Part shown: positions 35,254 through 45,127 of the stretch, piece after piece | Position numbering within the stretch: the stretch's first letter is position 1 | Layout: the number at the start of each line of letters is the position of its first letter | From: Clostridia bacterium | Lineage (GTDB): Bacteria > Bacillota > Clostridia > Oscillospirales > Acutalibacteraceae | NCBI GenBank assembly: GCA_017435385.1 | Contig: JAFSFB010000005.1 | Span: 1-64,000, forward strand | Direction of reading: 5' to 3' | DNA length: 64,000 bases | Notes under the pieces: model-generated | Databases searched by the model: none | The model's input: only the letters and a program-made list of their open reading frames with translations | Told to the model about the DNA's origin: nothing | Translations under genes and position numbers: made by a program

Positions 35254-36288
35254 ATGTCATTCAGAGAATCGTCAAAGATCAACCAGTCAATGGATCTGTG
35301 CAAGCTGATTGCATCGGTTTTCGTTGTGCTGATTCATATCGGGCTGACAGATGAATCGGGCTGGGTATTCAACTGCCTCGCCCGTTTCGGTGTTCCTGTT
35401 TTCTTTGCAATTTCGGGATATTTCAGTCTGAATGCCGATTGCGGAAGAATCAGAAAAAGAGCTTGCCATATCCTTAAAATCTTTATCGTTTCATCCGTCG
35501 GATATTTCATCTGGCAATGCGTGAGAATTCAGATCTTCGGAAATATATCCGTGCCTGAATATCTTGAAGGGATTCTGACCGAAGCCAATATTTCAAGATG
35601 GCTTCTCATCGGTCATAATCCTTTTGCGGGGCATCTGTGGTATCTTCACGCCATTCTGACATGCTATGTTCTTTTGTGGATATATGTCAGGTTTTTTGAC
35701 GGAAAGGTCAACTATAATGTATTCTATATTCTCGGTGCGGTCGGAATGTTGATTCAGATCGCTTTCGGAAGCTACACGGCGGCGGCAGGCGTTGCAAGCT
35801 ACAGCCTTATCTACAGAAACGGACTGTTTTTCGGTCTGCCCATGTTTGCGGCAGGAATGTTTATCCGTGAATATTCAAGCGTGATTAAAGAAAAATTCAG
35901 GCTGAATGCCTTTAAGGAGATCGGGCTGATCGTTTTCGGAATACTGCTCAGTCTTATTCAATGGAAAGGATCGGGTCTTGTTGAAATGCCCGTCGGGACT
36001 CTGATAGAGGTCATCGCTCTCATGCTTCTGATGGATGAGCATCCGCAGATACTTTCTGCAAAATACGACCGCATGTTCAAAAGCTTCGGAAACATTTCTC
36101 TTGCGGTTTATATTATACATCAGTTCTATATTTTACTCATCAACAGCCTTTCCGCAAAGGAAGAGCTGTTTGCCGAAATAAGGGGCGACGATCTTCTGAT
36201 GTCGCTGACGGTAATTGCTTTATCGCTTGTTACGGGAATAGTCTACGACATGATTCTGACTGCAATTGAAAAAGTGAAAAAGAGATAA
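35254..36288 (+). CDS. Membrane acyltransferase (acyltransferase_3 family)
   Basis: 344-residue integral membrane protein with about ten helices. N-terminal block NQSMDLCKLIASVFVVLIHIG carries the catalytic-type His (VLIHIG) and FGVPVFFAISGYF fits the family that O-acetylates or succinylates surface glycans. The conserved R-x-x-A-x-x-x-V/VxxxH arrangement is present. Acceptor unknown. Confidence 0.88.
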   Translation: MSFRESSKINQSMDLCKLIASVFVVLIHIGLTDESGWVFNCLARFGVPVFFAISGYFSLNADCGRIRKRACHILKIFIVSSVGYFIWQCVRIQIFGNISVPEYLEGILTEANISRWLLIGHNPFAGHLWYLHAILTCYVLLWIYVRFFDGKVNYNVFYILGAVGMLIQIAFGSYTAAAGVASYSLIYRNGLFFGLPMFAAGMFIREYSSVIKEKFRLNAFKEIGLIVFGILLSLIQWKGSGLVEMPVGTLIEVIALMLLMDEHPQILSAKYDRMFKSFGNISLAVYIIHQFYILLINSLSAKEELFAEIRGDDLLMSLTVIALSLVTGIVYDMILTAIEKVKKR

Positions 36289-36294
36289 AAAAAC

Positions 36295-36325
36295 TCCTGC
36301 ATCCGAAAAGGATGCAGGAATTTTT
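36295..36325. terminator. Bidirectional terminator between acyltransferase and acyl-CoA ligase genes
   Basis: TCCTGCATCC (36295-36304), loop GAAAA, GGATGCAGGA (36310-36319), flanked by A-run and T-run. Confidence 0.85.
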
Positions 36326-36328
36326 GCT

Positions 36329-37984
36329 TTATTTTACATTTTTGCCGAAGCGTTTGATTTTCTGAGTTGTAGTTTTTTCAAGAGCATTTGAAAGAACTTC
36401 AACAATTTTGATATTTTTATAACCGGGGATCTTTTTGTTGACAGCCTTGACGGCCTTGTGAACCGCTTTTTCGGTGTCATCCTTTGTGGGCTGTCTGCCG
36501 AGCTTTTCCTTGATATAATCGAGGTTGGGGAAGATCCTTGCCTTGACAAACGATTCGCCGTTTTCCTTAGCTCCGAAAACAAGAACCTCGCCGATTTCGG
36601 GGAATTCGGAAAGTCTGGTTTCAAGCTCCTCGGGATAGATGTTCTTGCCGTTTTCGGTGACGATGACATTCTTGATCCTGCCCTTGATGAAGAGGTCGCC
36701 GTTTTCATCCATATAGCCGAGGTCACCCGTGCAGAACCAGCCGTCACGGAAAACCGCTTCGGTTGCTTCGGGATCGTTGAAATAGCCGAGCATAATGTTT
36801 TCGCCTCTTGCGAGGATCTCGCCGATACCGTCATCGTTGGGATTGTCGATTTTGAGTTCAACGCCGGGAATGGCAACGCCCGTTGAATTGATGTTGAGGT
36901 GGAAGTCATTGTTGCCTGCAAGAAGAGGAGAGCATTCTGTCAGACCGTAGCCCTGAAGAGTGCGTATTCCGAGGGCTCCGAAGTCCTCAACGAGCTGAGT
37001 GTCAAGCTCTGCGGCGCCGACGATGAAGAGCCTGAGCTTACCGCCGAGGGATTTTTTGACCTTGGAGCAGATAACCTTTCTGATGATGAAGGGTGTTTTC
37101 TTCAAAGCCTGAGCAAGAGGCTCGTTTTCAAAATATTCCTTATATTTTGCCGGACAGTCAGCGGCAATTGCTTTTTTGATCCTTTTGTTGAGAACCTTGA
37201 GAAGGGCGGGAACAACAACGAGAATCGTGGGGCTGTATTCGTTAAGATTCTTCTGTACCTTCGTCAGACCGTCGCAGTAGCAGACTGTTGCTCCTCTTGT
37301 TAAGAACAGAATGAAGTCGAGCGTGCATTCGTATGTATGGTGAAGGGGGAGAACGGAGAGAGTTTTGTCGCCCTCGCTGACCTTGACCATGCTGACAGTC
37401 GAATGAATGTTGGCGCAGATATTGTTCTGGGAAAGGCAGACACCCTTTGAGCTTCCCGTTGTTCCCGAGGTGAAGATCAGAATTCTCATTTCGTCTTTCC
37501 CGATTTCTATATCGTCGACGAGTGCATCGTTGCGGCTTTCGCTTGCCAGGCTTCTGATGCTGTCAAAGGAGATGAAATCCATTTCACGGGTAACAACGCC
37601 TTTGAGCGGCTCGATTCTTGCATCCTCCGTGCAAACGGCAACGCATTCCGCAGAATCGAAGAAATTGCTGACGTCCTCGGGCTGCAGCTCTTTATCGATG
37701 GGAACAACAACGCCGACGGTAGAAGCACAGAGATATGACAGAGCCCATTCAAAGGAGTTTGCGCCGATAACGGCAATCCTCTTGCCGAGATAACCCATCT
37801 TTATGAATTTGGTGCAAAGACCGTAATAAAGGTTCCTGAGCTCAGCAAAGGAGATGTTTTTATAATCTCCGTTCTTTGTCTTGATCTGAAAAGCGGTTTT
37901 TTTGGAAAAGCGTTCAGCGGAATAGTTGATTATTTCTCTGAAATTATAGAAGCGTTTTTCGTTGCTGTAATAATAGGGCGTCAT
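36329..37984 (-). CDS. AMP-forming acyl-CoA ligase (long-chain type)
   Basis: Activates a carboxylic acid, likely a fatty acid, through an acyl-AMP. 551 residues: P-loop-like ILIFTSGTTGSSKGVCLS, A5 motif GYGLTECSPLLAGN, TGDLGYMDENGDLFIKGR hinge and C-terminal Lys in NALEKTTTQKIKR. Common in Clostridia as a long-chain-fatty-acid CoA ligase homolog; the chain length and whether CoA or a carrier protein is the acceptor cannot be told. No acyl carrier gene is nearby. GGAG precedes the ATG. Confidence 0.9.
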   Translation of the reverse strand: MTPYYYSNEKRFYNFREIINYSAERFSKKTAFQIKTKNGDYKNISFAELRNLYYGLCTKFIKMGYLGKRIAVIGANSFEWALSYLCASTVGVVVPIDKELQPEDVSNFFDSAECVAVCTEDARIEPLKGVVTREMDFISFDSIRSLASESRNDALVDDIEIGKDEMRILIFTSGTTGSSKGVCLSQNNICANIHSTVSMVKVSEGDKTLSVLPLHHTYECTLDFILFLTRGATVCYCDGLTKVQKNLNEYSPTILVVVPALLKVLNKRIKKAIAADCPAKYKEYFENEPLAQALKKTPFIIRKVICSKVKKSLGGKLRLFIVGAAELDTQLVEDFGALGIRTLQGYGLTECSPLLAGNNDFHLNINSTGVAIPGVELKIDNPNDDGIGEILARGENIMLGYFNDPEATEAVFRDGWFCTGDLGYMDENGDLFIKGRIKNVIVTENGKNIYPEELETRLSEFPEIGEVLVFGAKENGESFVKARIFPNLDYIKEKLGRQPTKDDTEKAVHKAVKAVNKKIPGYKNIKIVEVLSNALEKTTTQKIKRFGKNVK

Positions 37985-38084
37985 TTTTTTCTCTCCGATT
38001 TTCCATTTTTCTCAATATCCGACACATTATAACATTTCTTTAACATTTTAGCAACAAATCAATCCTTAAAAATCTATTAATGTT

Positions 38085-38127
38085 TATATAAAAACAGCCT
38101 GTGCAAGTCAAGCTTACACAGGCTGTT
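38085..38127 (-). terminator. Terminator of the pyr operon
   Basis: Minus strand stem AACAGCCT/AGGCTGTT with GTGTAAGC-type internal pairing (plus 38093-38127), followed by TTTATATAAAC. Confidence 0.8.
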
Positions 38128-38137
38128 GATTATCTGA

Positions 38138-38569
38138 TTATTCGTTGTTTCCCGAGCTTGCCTTGCTTTCGCAATAGATGCATCGGTAAACCTTGTTTTC
38201 ACGGTCTGTCAGACGGAATTTGTGGGGAAGCTCCTGCTCGACCGAGGTGATGCAGCGGGGATTCTTGCATTTGATAACGCCCGTTACCTGCTCGGGAAGA
38301 GAAAGCTTCTTGCGCTTGACGAGCTCGCCGTCACGGATAATGTTGACCGTTATGCCGGGATCGATATAGCCGAGAACATCAAGGTCAATTTCAATGGATT
38401 CAAAGATCTTGATAATGTCCTTCTTGCCCATTTTGACGCTGTCCGCATTTTTTATCATGGCAACCGTGCTGCTCATTTCGCCGAGCTTGAGGATGTTATA
38501 GATATCCATGCAGCGGCCTGCTGTGATATGGTCAAGAACGATGCCGTCTTTTATCTGTCCGATAATCAT
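38138..38569 (-). CDS. pyrI: Aspartate carbamoyltransferase regulatory subunit
   Basis: 143-residue allosteric subunit binding nucleotides. N-terminal allosteric domain with [20 protein letters not shown] and a C-terminal zinc domain with four Cys (CKNPRCITS and YRCIYCES) that contacts PyrB. Starts in an ATGA overlap with pyrB. Indicates an E. coli-type ATCase holoenzyme. Confidence 0.97.
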   Translation of the reverse strand: MIIGQIKDGIVLDHITAGRCMDIYNILKLGEMSSTVAMIKNADSVKMGKKDIIKIFESIEIDLDVLGYIDPGITVNIIRDGELVKRKKLSLPEQVTGVIKCKNPRCITSVEQELPHKFRLTDRENKVYRCIYCESKASSGNNE

Positions 38570-39486
38570 TTTGCCGCCTCCTCAAGTAATTTAAGAATGA
38601 GAGCCATGCGCATATATTTGCCGTAAAGCACCTGCTTGAAATAGCATGCTCTGGGATCGTCGTCAACATTGACGGAGATCTCGTTGACTCTCGGCAGGGG
38701 ATGCATGATGCAAAGATCATCCTTTGCGCCGGAGAGCTTTTCTGCGGTGAGAATATATGTGTCCTTGAGTCTGATATAGTCCGCTTCGTTGAAGAAACGC
38801 TCTCTCTGGACTCTGGTCATATAGAGAATGTCGAGCTCGGGCATAACTGCCTCAAGGCTTGCCGATTCCTTATATTCGATTCCCTTGGGATCAAGGATTT
38901 CGGTTTTGATATATTCGGGAACCTTCAGCTCTTCGGGGGAGATAAGAACGAATCTGACTCCGCTGTAACGGGACATCGCTCCGATGAGAGAGTGAACCGT
39001 TCTGCCGAATTTGAGGTCGCCGCATACGCCGATCGTCAGGTTGTCGAATCTTCCTTTTTCCTTACGGATCGTGAGAAGGTCGGCAAGGGTCTGGGTGGGG
39101 TGGTTGTGACCGCCGTCGCCTGCATTGATAACGGGAATGCTTGCCTTGAGCGATGCAACATAGGGTGCGCCCTCCTTGGGGTGGCGCATGGCAATAATGT
39201 CGGCATAGCAGCTTACGGTGCGTGCGGTGTCGGCAACGCTTTCGCCCTTTGCGGCAGAACTGCTGTTTGCTTCGGAAAAGCCGATAACATTTCCGCCAAG
39301 CTCATACATCGCCGCTTCAAAGCTGAGTCTTGTTCTTGTTGAAGGCTCAAAGAAGAGGGAGGCAAGCTTTTTGCCCTTGCACTTCTCGGAATATTTTTCG
39401 GGATTTGCGATTATATCAAGAGCGGTTTCGATAAGCTCATCGATCTCCGCCGTTGAAAGCTCCATAATATCTATAAGGCTTTTCAT
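38566..39486 (-). CDS. pyrB: Aspartate carbamoyltransferase catalytic subunit
   Basis: Carbamoyl phosphate plus aspartate to carbamoyl-aspartate. 306 residues with [15 protein letters not shown] (carbamoyl-phosphate site), [16 protein letters not shown] and HPLPRVNEI. Coupled to pyrI by an ATGA overlap. Confidence 0.98.
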   Translation of the reverse strand: MKSLIDIMELSTAEIDELIETALDIIANPEKYSEKCKGKKLASLFFEPSTRTRLSFEAAMYELGGNVIGFSEANSSSAAKGESVADTARTVSCYADIIAMRHPKEGAPYVASLKASIPVINAGDGGHNHPTQTLADLLTIRKEKGRFDNLTIGVCGDLKFGRTVHSLIGAMSRYSGVRFVLISPEELKVPEYIKTEILDPKGIEYKESASLEAVMPELDILYMTRVQRERFFNEADYIRLKDTYILTAEKLSGAKDDLCIMHPLPRVNEISVNVDDDPRACYFKQVLYGKYMRMALILKLLEEAAK

Positions 39487-39527
39487 GTTTACTCCTTAGT
39501 ATTTATTTGGGTTGCTTCGGGTTTTTG

Positions 39528-40160
39528 TTATTTGTTGATCCAGCTTTCGTCGGAGGGGTTGTTGCGGAAAGCGATGAGGCGCTGAATATCCTCGGGCTTG
39601 ATATAGCCTTCTTCAGCGGCGACTTCTGCGATAGTGTCGAAGTTTGTCAGAGAAATGTTCTTGACATTAGCGGCTGCAAGACGGTCAAGTCCCTTCTGCA
39701 TGCCGTAGGTGAAGATGCTGACGATGCCGAGAACGTCTGCGCCTGCTTCACGGAGAACGTCAACAACCTCGATAACGCTGCCGCCCGTTGAGATAAGGTC
39801 TTCAACAACAACGACCTTCTGACCGGGAAGAAGCTTGCCTTCGATCTGATTGTTTCTGCCGTGGTCCTTTGCACCCGAACGGACATATCCCATCGGCAGA
39901 CCGAGAAGATGACCTGTGATAGCGGCGTGAGCGATGCCTGCCGTGCTTGTACCCATAAGCACTTCTGCTTCGGGATAGTTTTCCTTGATGAGAGTTGCAA
40001 GACCGTTTTCAACATCTGAGCGGACCTTGATATCCGAAAGAGTCAGACGGTTGTCGCAATATACGGGGCTTTTGATGCCGCTTGCCCATGTGAAGGGCTC
40101 TTCGGGACGGAAAAATACTGCCTTGATTGAAAGCAGGTCTTTTGCGATAAGCTGTTTCAT
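39528..40160 (-). CDS. pyrE: Orotate phosphoribosyltransferase
   Basis: Orotate plus PRPP to OMP. 210 residues; PRPP motif VVVVEDLISTGGSVIEVV, plus TSTAGIAHAA. Fits the Firmicutes-type enzyme. Follows pyrF by 16 bases. Confidence 0.96.
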   Translation of the reverse strand: MKQLIAKDLLSIKAVFFRPEEPFTWASGIKSPVYCDNRLTLSDIKVRSDVENGLATLIKENYPEAEVLMGTSTAGIAHAAITGHLLGLPMGYVRSGAKDHGRNNQIEGKLLPGQKVVVVEDLISTGGSVIEVVDVLREAGADVLGIVSIFTYGMQKGLDRLAAANVKNISLTNFDTIAEVAAEEGYIKPEDIQRLIAFRNNPSDESWINK

Positions 40161-40176
40161 TTTATATTCCTCCTAA

Positions 40177-40875
40177 TTAATCACAAAATTCAGATACGCA
40201 TCTCTTATATGCCGCAACGGGATCTGCAGCGGCTGTGATGGGTCTGCCGACAACGATATAGTCTGAGCCGATTTCCTTCGCCTTTGCGGGAGTTGTGACT
40301 CTGACCTGATCGCCGATGTCGCCGTCAGCAAAACGCACGCCGGGAGTTACGGTGACAAAACCGCTTCCGCATCTCTCGTGAACCTTGCCTGCCTCAAGGG
40401 GAGAGCAGACAACGCCGTCAAGACCTGCAGCTTTTGCGTTTGAAGCGTAGTGCATAACAACCTCGTCGAGAGGCTTTTCGATAAGAAGGTCAGCTTCCAT
40501 TCTCTCCTGAGAGGTCGAGGTGAGCTGTGTAACTGCGATAAGAATGGGGCGTGTGCCGTCTTCTTTTGTCAGACCTTCGATTGCGGCTTCCATCATGGCA
40601 ACCGTTCCGCCTGCGTGAAGGTTTGTCATGTCAACATCAAGTCTTGAAAGAACAGACATTGCCTTCTTGACCGTGTTGGGGATATCATGAAGCTTGAGGT
40701 CGAGGAAGATCTTATGACCTCTTGCTTTGATCTCTCTTACGATTTCGGGACCTTCGGCATAGAAAAGCTCCATACCGATTTTAACGAAAGGCTTGACATC
40801 CGTGAACTTGTCGAGGAAGTCAAAAACTTCTTTTTTTCCTGCAAAGTCGCAGGCTACGATTACGTCTTTTCCCAT
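40177..40875 (-). CDS. pyrF: Orotidine 5'-phosphate decarboxylase
   Basis: OMP to UMP. 232 residues; catalytic loop [17 protein letters not shown] (Lys/Asp tetrad), [10 protein letters not shown], and phosphate-binding YIVVGRPIT. Two bases after pyrD. Confidence 0.97.
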   Translation of the reverse strand: MGKDVIVACDFAGKKEVFDFLDKFTDVKPFVKIGMELFYAEGPEIVREIKARGHKIFLDLKLHDIPNTVKKAMSVLSRLDVDMTNLHAGGTVAMMEAAIEGLTKEDGTRPILIAVTQLTSTSQERMEADLLIEKPLDEVVMHYASNAKAAGLDGVVCSPLEAGKVHERCGSGFVTVTPGVRFADGDIGDQVRVTTPAKAKEIGSDYIVVGRPITAAADPVAAYKRCVSEFCD

Positions 40876-40877
40876 GA

Positions 40878-41789
40878 TTAATGAGCACCTCCGATGATTT
40901 CTTTTAAGTCTGTGATTCCGTATTTTTTCATTACCTCAGGTAAATTATTGACAATATCTCTGCAGACGAACGGATCGATAAGGTTTGCGGCACCGACCTG
41001 AACTGCGCTTGCGCCTGCAAGCATCATTTCGATAACATCCTCTGCGCTTGAAACGCCGCCCATTCCGACGATGGGAATGTTGACCGCTTCGTAAACCTGA
41101 TAGACCATTCTGACCGCAACGGGGAAGATCGCACTTCCCGAGAAGCCGCCCATCTTGTTTGCGATGACGGGCTTCTTTGTTTTAAGATCGATTCTCATGC
41201 CGAGAAGAGTGTTGATAAGGCTGATGCCGTCAGCGCCTGCCTCCTCGCATGCCTTTGCGATTGAAACGATGTCCGTAACATTGGGAGAGAGCTTGATGAT
41301 AACGGGTTTTGTTGTTACCGCCTTAACGGCTTTTGTGACCTGCGCCGCCGCCTCGGGAGATGTTCCGAAGCTCATGCCGCCGCCGTGAACATTGGGACAG
41401 CTTACATTGACCTCAAGCCAGCCGACCTGCTCGCATTTGTCGAGCTTTTCGCAGGTGTAGGCATAGTCCTCGACCGAGAAGCCGCTGACATTTGCCATAA
41501 CGGGCTTCGAGAAGCATTTTGCAAGCTTGGGAAGCTCTTCGGAAATGACTTTTTCGACGCCGGGATTCTGAAGACCGACAGCGTTTATCATTCCTGCGGG
41601 GCATTCGGCAATTCTCGGGGTGGGGTTGCCGAAGCGGGGATCCTTTGTTGTGCCCTTGAACGAGAATGTTCCGAGGCAGTTGATATCGTAAAGCTCTGCA
41701 AATTCGTAGCCGTAGCCGAAGGTTCCGCTGGCAGGGATAACGGGGTTCGACATTTCGATGCCGCAGAGATTCGTTGCGGTTTTTACCAT
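40878..41789 (-). CDS. pyrD: Dihydroorotate dehydrogenase B, catalytic subunit
   Basis: FMN subunit of the NAD-linked heterotetrameric class 1B enzyme, oxidising dihydroorotate to orotate. 303 residues: [31 protein letters not shown] with the catalytic Cys, and [28 protein letters not shown] 41789 follows GGAGGAG; the longer frame upstream lies in pyrK. Overlaps pyrK by 7 bases. Confidence 0.97.
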   Translation of the reverse strand: MVKTATNLCGIEMSNPVIPASGTFGYGYEFAELYDINCLGTFSFKGTTKDPRFGNPTPRIAECPAGMINAVGLQNPGVEKVISEELPKLAKCFSKPVMANVSGFSVEDYAYTCEKLDKCEQVGWLEVNVSCPNVHGGGMSFGTSPEAAAQVTKAVKAVTTKPVIIKLSPNVTDIVSIAKACEEAGADGISLINTLLGMRIDLKTKKPVIANKMGGFSGSAIFPVAVRMVYQVYEAVNIPIVGMGGVSSAEDVIEMMLAGASAVQVGAANLIDPFVCRDIVNNLPEVMKKYGITDLKEIIGGAH

Positions 41790-42517
41790 ATTATCTCCTC
41801 CTTGATAAGAACGGGACCGTCCTTGCAGATTCTCTTGTTGCCGTATTTTGTTTTGCATGAGCAGCCCATGCATGCGCCGAAGCCGCAGCCCATGCGCTCC
41901 TCGAAGCTGTACTGTCCCGAGGTTTCGCTTGCATTATAAACTGCTTTGAGCATCGGCTCGGGACCGCAGGAATATGTGTGGTCATATCCGCCCGCAGCTT
42001 CAAAAGCGTTGGTAACGAAGCCTTTTATTCCGTGAGAACCGTCAACGGTCGTCACATAGGTTTCTGCGCCGATTGCCTTGAAATTCTCTTCGTAGAAAAC
42101 CTCGTCGGCGGTATTGAAGCCGAGGATAACCTTGACCTTTTTACCTTCGGCGATAAGTCTTTTGGCAAGACCGTAAAGAGGGGGAACTCCTGCACCGCCG
42201 CCGATGAGAAGGGCGGTTTCTCCGCTTTTTGACATGTCGTAGCCGTTGCCGAGACCCGTGAGAACATCGAGCTCTGCGCCTGCTTCAAGCTTTGCCATAT
42301 ATTCGGTGCCCTTGCCGACGACCTTGTAGATGATCGTTATTGAATCGTCGCTCCAGTCGCAGACGGAGATCGGTCTGCGAAGGAAAAATCCGTCGAGCTT
42401 GATGTTGATGAACTGACCGGGGGCGGTCACGCTTTTGCCGTTTCCGCCGAGAACCATTTCGTAAACGCCTTTTGCAAGGCAGATGTTTGATCTGACGGTA
42501 AAAATGCTCTGCTGCAT
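41783..42517 (-). CDS. pyrK: Dihydroorotate dehydrogenase B, electron transfer subunit
   Basis: FAD and 2Fe-2S subunit passing electrons from PyrD to NAD+. 244 residues: FAD-binding RRPISVCDW, NAD-binding LIGGGAGVPPLYGLAK and the C-terminal iron-sulfur cysteines in CGFGACMGCSCKT and RICKDGPVL. ATG 42517 is preferred over ATG 42526 because the AAAGG site abuts the latter. Confidence 0.97.
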   Translation of the reverse strand: MQQSIFTVRSNICLAKGVYEMVLGGNGKSVTAPGQFINIKLDGFFLRRPISVCDWSDDSITIIYKVVGKGTEYMAKLEAGAELDVLTGLGNGYDMSKSGETALLIGGGAGVPPLYGLAKRLIAEGKKVKVILGFNTADEVFYEENFKAIGAETYVTTVDGSHGIKGFVTNAFEAAGGYDHTYSCGPEPMLKAVYNASETSGQYSFEERMGCGFGACMGCSCKTKYGNKRICKDGPVLIKEEIIW

Positions 42518-42530
42518 ATTGCTCATCCTT

Positions 42531-43790
42531 TCAGAGGTTTTCCCTTTTCCATGCGATTTTTCCGCCGCACACAGTCATCAGACAGCGGCCGTATACCTCG
42601 AAGCCCTCGAAAGGAGTGCTTTTTCCCATGGAAACGAATTCGTCGGGGTTGATCGTATATTTTTCGTCGAGGTCATAAACGGTGAAATCCGCAGGTGCGC
42701 CGATCTCAATGTCACCGCCGAAGCCGAAGCGCTTGCAGGGGGCGGTGTGCATGAGCTCAATGAGCCTGTCCATACCGATTATGCCGGTTCTGACGAAATA
42801 TGTGTAAAGCAGGGGGAAGGCGGTTTCGATTCCGACAACGCCCATGAGGCTCTTTTCAAGTCCTCTGCTTTTTTCTTCAGCCGAGTGAGGCGCATGGTCG
42901 GTTGCGATCATGTCGATCGTTCCGTCGATGATGCCCTCGATGAGGGCTTTTTTGTCCTCTTTTGAACGGAGCGGCGGATTCATTTTGAATCTGCCTTCTT
43001 CCCGAAGGTCGGAATCATCAAGCAGAAGGTAGTGAGGTCCCGTTTCGCAGGTGACGTCAACGCCGTTTTTCTTTGCCTGACGGATAAGCTCAACGCTCTC
43101 TTTGGTTGAAATGTGGCAGACATGATATTTGCATCCTGTTTTTGCGGCAAGCTCAAGGTCACGCTTTATCGGTCCCCATTCCGACTCGGAACAGATTCCT
43201 CTGTGTCCGTGGGCTTTTGCGTATTCTCCGTCGTGAATATATCCGCCGTGGAGAAGGCTGTTATCCTCGCAGTGGGCGGCAATTATTTTATCAAGTGCTT
43301 TTGCTTTTTCCATGGCGGCGAGCATCATTTCTTCGTTCTGAACGCCCTTGCCGTCGTCGGAAAAGCCTGCAACGAACGGGGCAAGCGCTTCCATATCGGA
43401 AAGCTCAAGACCGCTCTGGGATTTTGTTATCGTGCCGTAGGGCAGAACATTGATGTGCGCTGTTTTCCTGATTGCCTCAAGCTGAGGCTCAAGATTTTCC
43501 GGTGAATCGGGGGCGGGCGAAAGATTGGGCATCGAGCAAACGGTCGTGTAACCGCCCGCCGCAGCGGCAAGAGAACCGCTTTCAACGGTTTCTTTATAAA
43601 TAAAACCCGGTTCACGCAAATGCACATGAACATCTGCAAAACCGGGTAAAATATATTTATCGCTGCAATCAATAACGGTTGCGCCCTCGTCGGAAACAAC
43701 GGGAGCAAACACTCCGCCGCAAACACCTATATCTTCCGAAACAAAATTGCCGTCACGGTAAACTTTGCAGTTTTTGAAGATATAATCCAT
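42531..43790 (-). CDS. pyrC: Dihydroorotase
   Basis: Cyclises carbamoyl-aspartate to dihydroorotate. 419-residue class I (type PyrC of Firmicutes) amidohydrolase: DVHVHLREPGF metal site, AAHCEDNSLLHGG, HVCHIST and ATDHAPHSAEEK with catalytic Asp. First gene of the seven-gene operon. carAB and pyrR are not in the window. Confidence 0.97.
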   Translation of the reverse strand: MDYIFKNCKVYRDGNFVSEDIGVCGGVFAPVVSDEGATVIDCSDKYILPGFADVHVHLREPGFIYKETVESGSLAAAAGGYTTVCSMPNLSPAPDSPENLEPQLEAIRKTAHINVLPYGTITKSQSGLELSDMEALAPFVAGFSDDGKGVQNEEMMLAAMEKAKALDKIIAAHCEDNSLLHGGYIHDGEYAKAHGHRGICSESEWGPIKRDLELAAKTGCKYHVCHISTKESVELIRQAKKNGVDVTCETGPHYLLLDDSDLREEGRFKMNPPLRSKEDKKALIEGIIDGTIDMIATDHAPHSAEEKSRGLEKSLMGVVGIETAFPLLYTYFVRTGIIGMDRLIELMHTAPCKRFGFGGDIEIGAPADFTVYDLDEKYTINPDEFVSMGKSTPFEGFEVYGRCLMTVCGGKIAWKRENL

Positions 43791-43822
43791 GGTTTTCCTC
43801 CGTGCTAAACTCTAATCAACTA

Positions 43823-43851
43823 AATATACCATAATATATAGATTTAGTCAA
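43823..43851 (-). promoter_or_regulatory. Promoter of the pyr operon
   Basis: Minus strand TTGACT (43846-43851), 17-base spacer, TATATT (43823-43828). The leader before pyrC is only about 25 bases, with no attenuator or PyrR-type binding loop. Confidence 0.72.
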
Positions 43852-43886
43852 GCGAAAAAGCGGGATTTTTATTGCCGTTTCCGATG

Positions 43887-43911
43887 AAAAAGACCGACAA
43901 TGATGTCGGCC
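43887..43911 (-). terminator. Terminator of the exported esterase gene
   Basis: Minus strand GGCCGACA-TCAT-TGTCGGTC then TTTTT; one G-T pair only on this strand, which fixes its direction. Confidence 0.8.
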
Positions 43912-43923
43912 TTTTTGGATGAT

Positions 43924-44967
43924 TTAGATGAGTCCGAGAGCTCTGAGAAGAGCCGTGAAGAGAAGCTTTATGAAGCTGAACAAGCCGTCTGCATCGATCA
44001 TGTTTTCGGTCTGATGCTCGGGTCTGATGTTGCCCGTGCCTTCGATCGGCTCTCCGTCATAGTCGGAGGTGTGGCTTGTCAGCCATGAGATCATGCCGTC
44101 GGGATAGGAGAGCGTAACCCCTTCACCCTTGCCGTTGACCGTTGACATATAAGGATAATCGCCGTTTTCGGAAGAGAACATATCGTGGTTTATTGCATAC
44201 CATGCGTGATGGCTGCTTGCTGTTTTTGTTCCGTCTTCATAGCAGACCTTTGTGAGAGTTGAGAATCTGCAGTCCTCGGGAGAGGATGATGCGGCAACGA
44301 TCTTATCCCATGTGGGCGAAACAGCCATGTAGTAATTTACAAGGGGGTCACGCTTGCTCGAGGTGAGCCAGACGGGAACATCGGCAAGAAATTCGCAGAG
44401 CTCTGCCGAGGGTGACCATGCGGGGCAGATGGGGAAAGCCGCCGCAAACATTTCGGGATAGGCGACTGCCATTTTAAGAGTCATTTTGCCGCCCATGGAG
44501 TATCCGCCGACATAGATTCTTGTCAGATCGATGTTGTCCTTGTTTTCAGCGATGAAATCGTCGATTGCTGCTCTGAGGGGAGCTATCATTTCGTCGCTCC
44601 AGAAATGACCCTTTTCTTCTCTTGAGCGTGCGGCGAGAATGAATGCACCGCCTGCAGGCTTGAATCTTGCCTGAAATTCGTCGCTTGCCCAGTAAGCTAT
44701 GTTGCTTTTCTGAACGGGTCTGCCGACCTCGGAGCCGTCACCCATGCCGTGAAGCCAGATGACGAGAGGGTATTTCGTGCCGTCATTTTCTCCGACGGGT
44801 GAGAAATAACTGTAATCAATTGAATAACCGTCTTCAACGGGACCCTCGCCTGCGGTAAATTCGGCCTTCAGGGGCTCAACTCCGCCCGAAATCGAGAGAG
44901 CGGAAACGCCGACAGCCGACGAAAAAATGCAGACAAAAGCGAGCAGGATTGCAATAATTTTTTTCAT
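43924..44967 (-). CDS. Exported alpha/beta-hydrolase (feruloyl/acetyl-esterase-like)
   Basis: 347 residues: signal peptide (MKKIIAILLAFVCIFSSAVG, cleavage after VSA), alpha/beta-hydrolase fold with oxyanion region VIWLHGMGDG, nucleophile Ser in GGYSMGGKMT, an Asp candidate in SKRDPLVNY and a His near TASSHHAWYAI. This pattern fits PHB-depolymerase/feruloyl-esterase-like proteins that strip acyl groups from plant glycans. It ends in the amphipathic tail LFSFIKLLFTALLRALGLI, perhaps for retention at the surface. ATG 44967 follows AGAGGTG. Substrate unknown. Confidence 0.8.
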   Translation of the reverse strand: MKKIIAILLAFVCIFSSAVGVSALSISGGVEPLKAEFTAGEGPVEDGYSIDYSYFSPVGENDGTKYPLVIWLHGMGDGSEVGRPVQKSNIAYWASDEFQARFKPAGGAFILAARSREEKGHFWSDEMIAPLRAAIDDFIAENKDNIDLTRIYVGGYSMGGKMTLKMAVAYPEMFAAAFPICPAWSPSAELCEFLADVPVWLTSSKRDPLVNYYMAVSPTWDKIVAASSSPEDCRFSTLTKVCYEDGTKTASSHHAWYAINHDMFSSENGDYPYMSTVNGKGEGVTLSYPDGMISWLTSHTSDYDGEPIEGTGNIRPEHQTENMIDADGLFSFIKLLFTALLRALGLI

Positions 44968-45007
44968 TGTTACACCTCTTTCTTGGTGCTTGAAAAGCAC
45001 TATAACT

Positions 45008-45036
45008 AAATTATCACAATATTCCGATATTTGCAA
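45008..45036 (-). promoter_or_regulatory. Promoter for the exported esterase
   Basis: Minus strand TTGCAA (45031-45036), 17-base spacer, TAATTT (45008-45013). Confidence 0.5.
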
Positions 45037-45066
45037 GAAAAATATTCCTCCAATTGTTTCAAAGTA

Positions 45067-45096
45067 TTGACTTATCGCAAATTATTATGATATTAT
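45067..45096 (+). promoter_or_regulatory. Promoter for the DUF5058 gene pair
   Basis: TTGACT (45067-45072), 18-base spacer, TATTAT (45091-45096). Confidence 0.6.
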
Positions 45097-45127
45097 TAAT
45101 TCATTATGAATTTAGGAGTGAGTAGCC

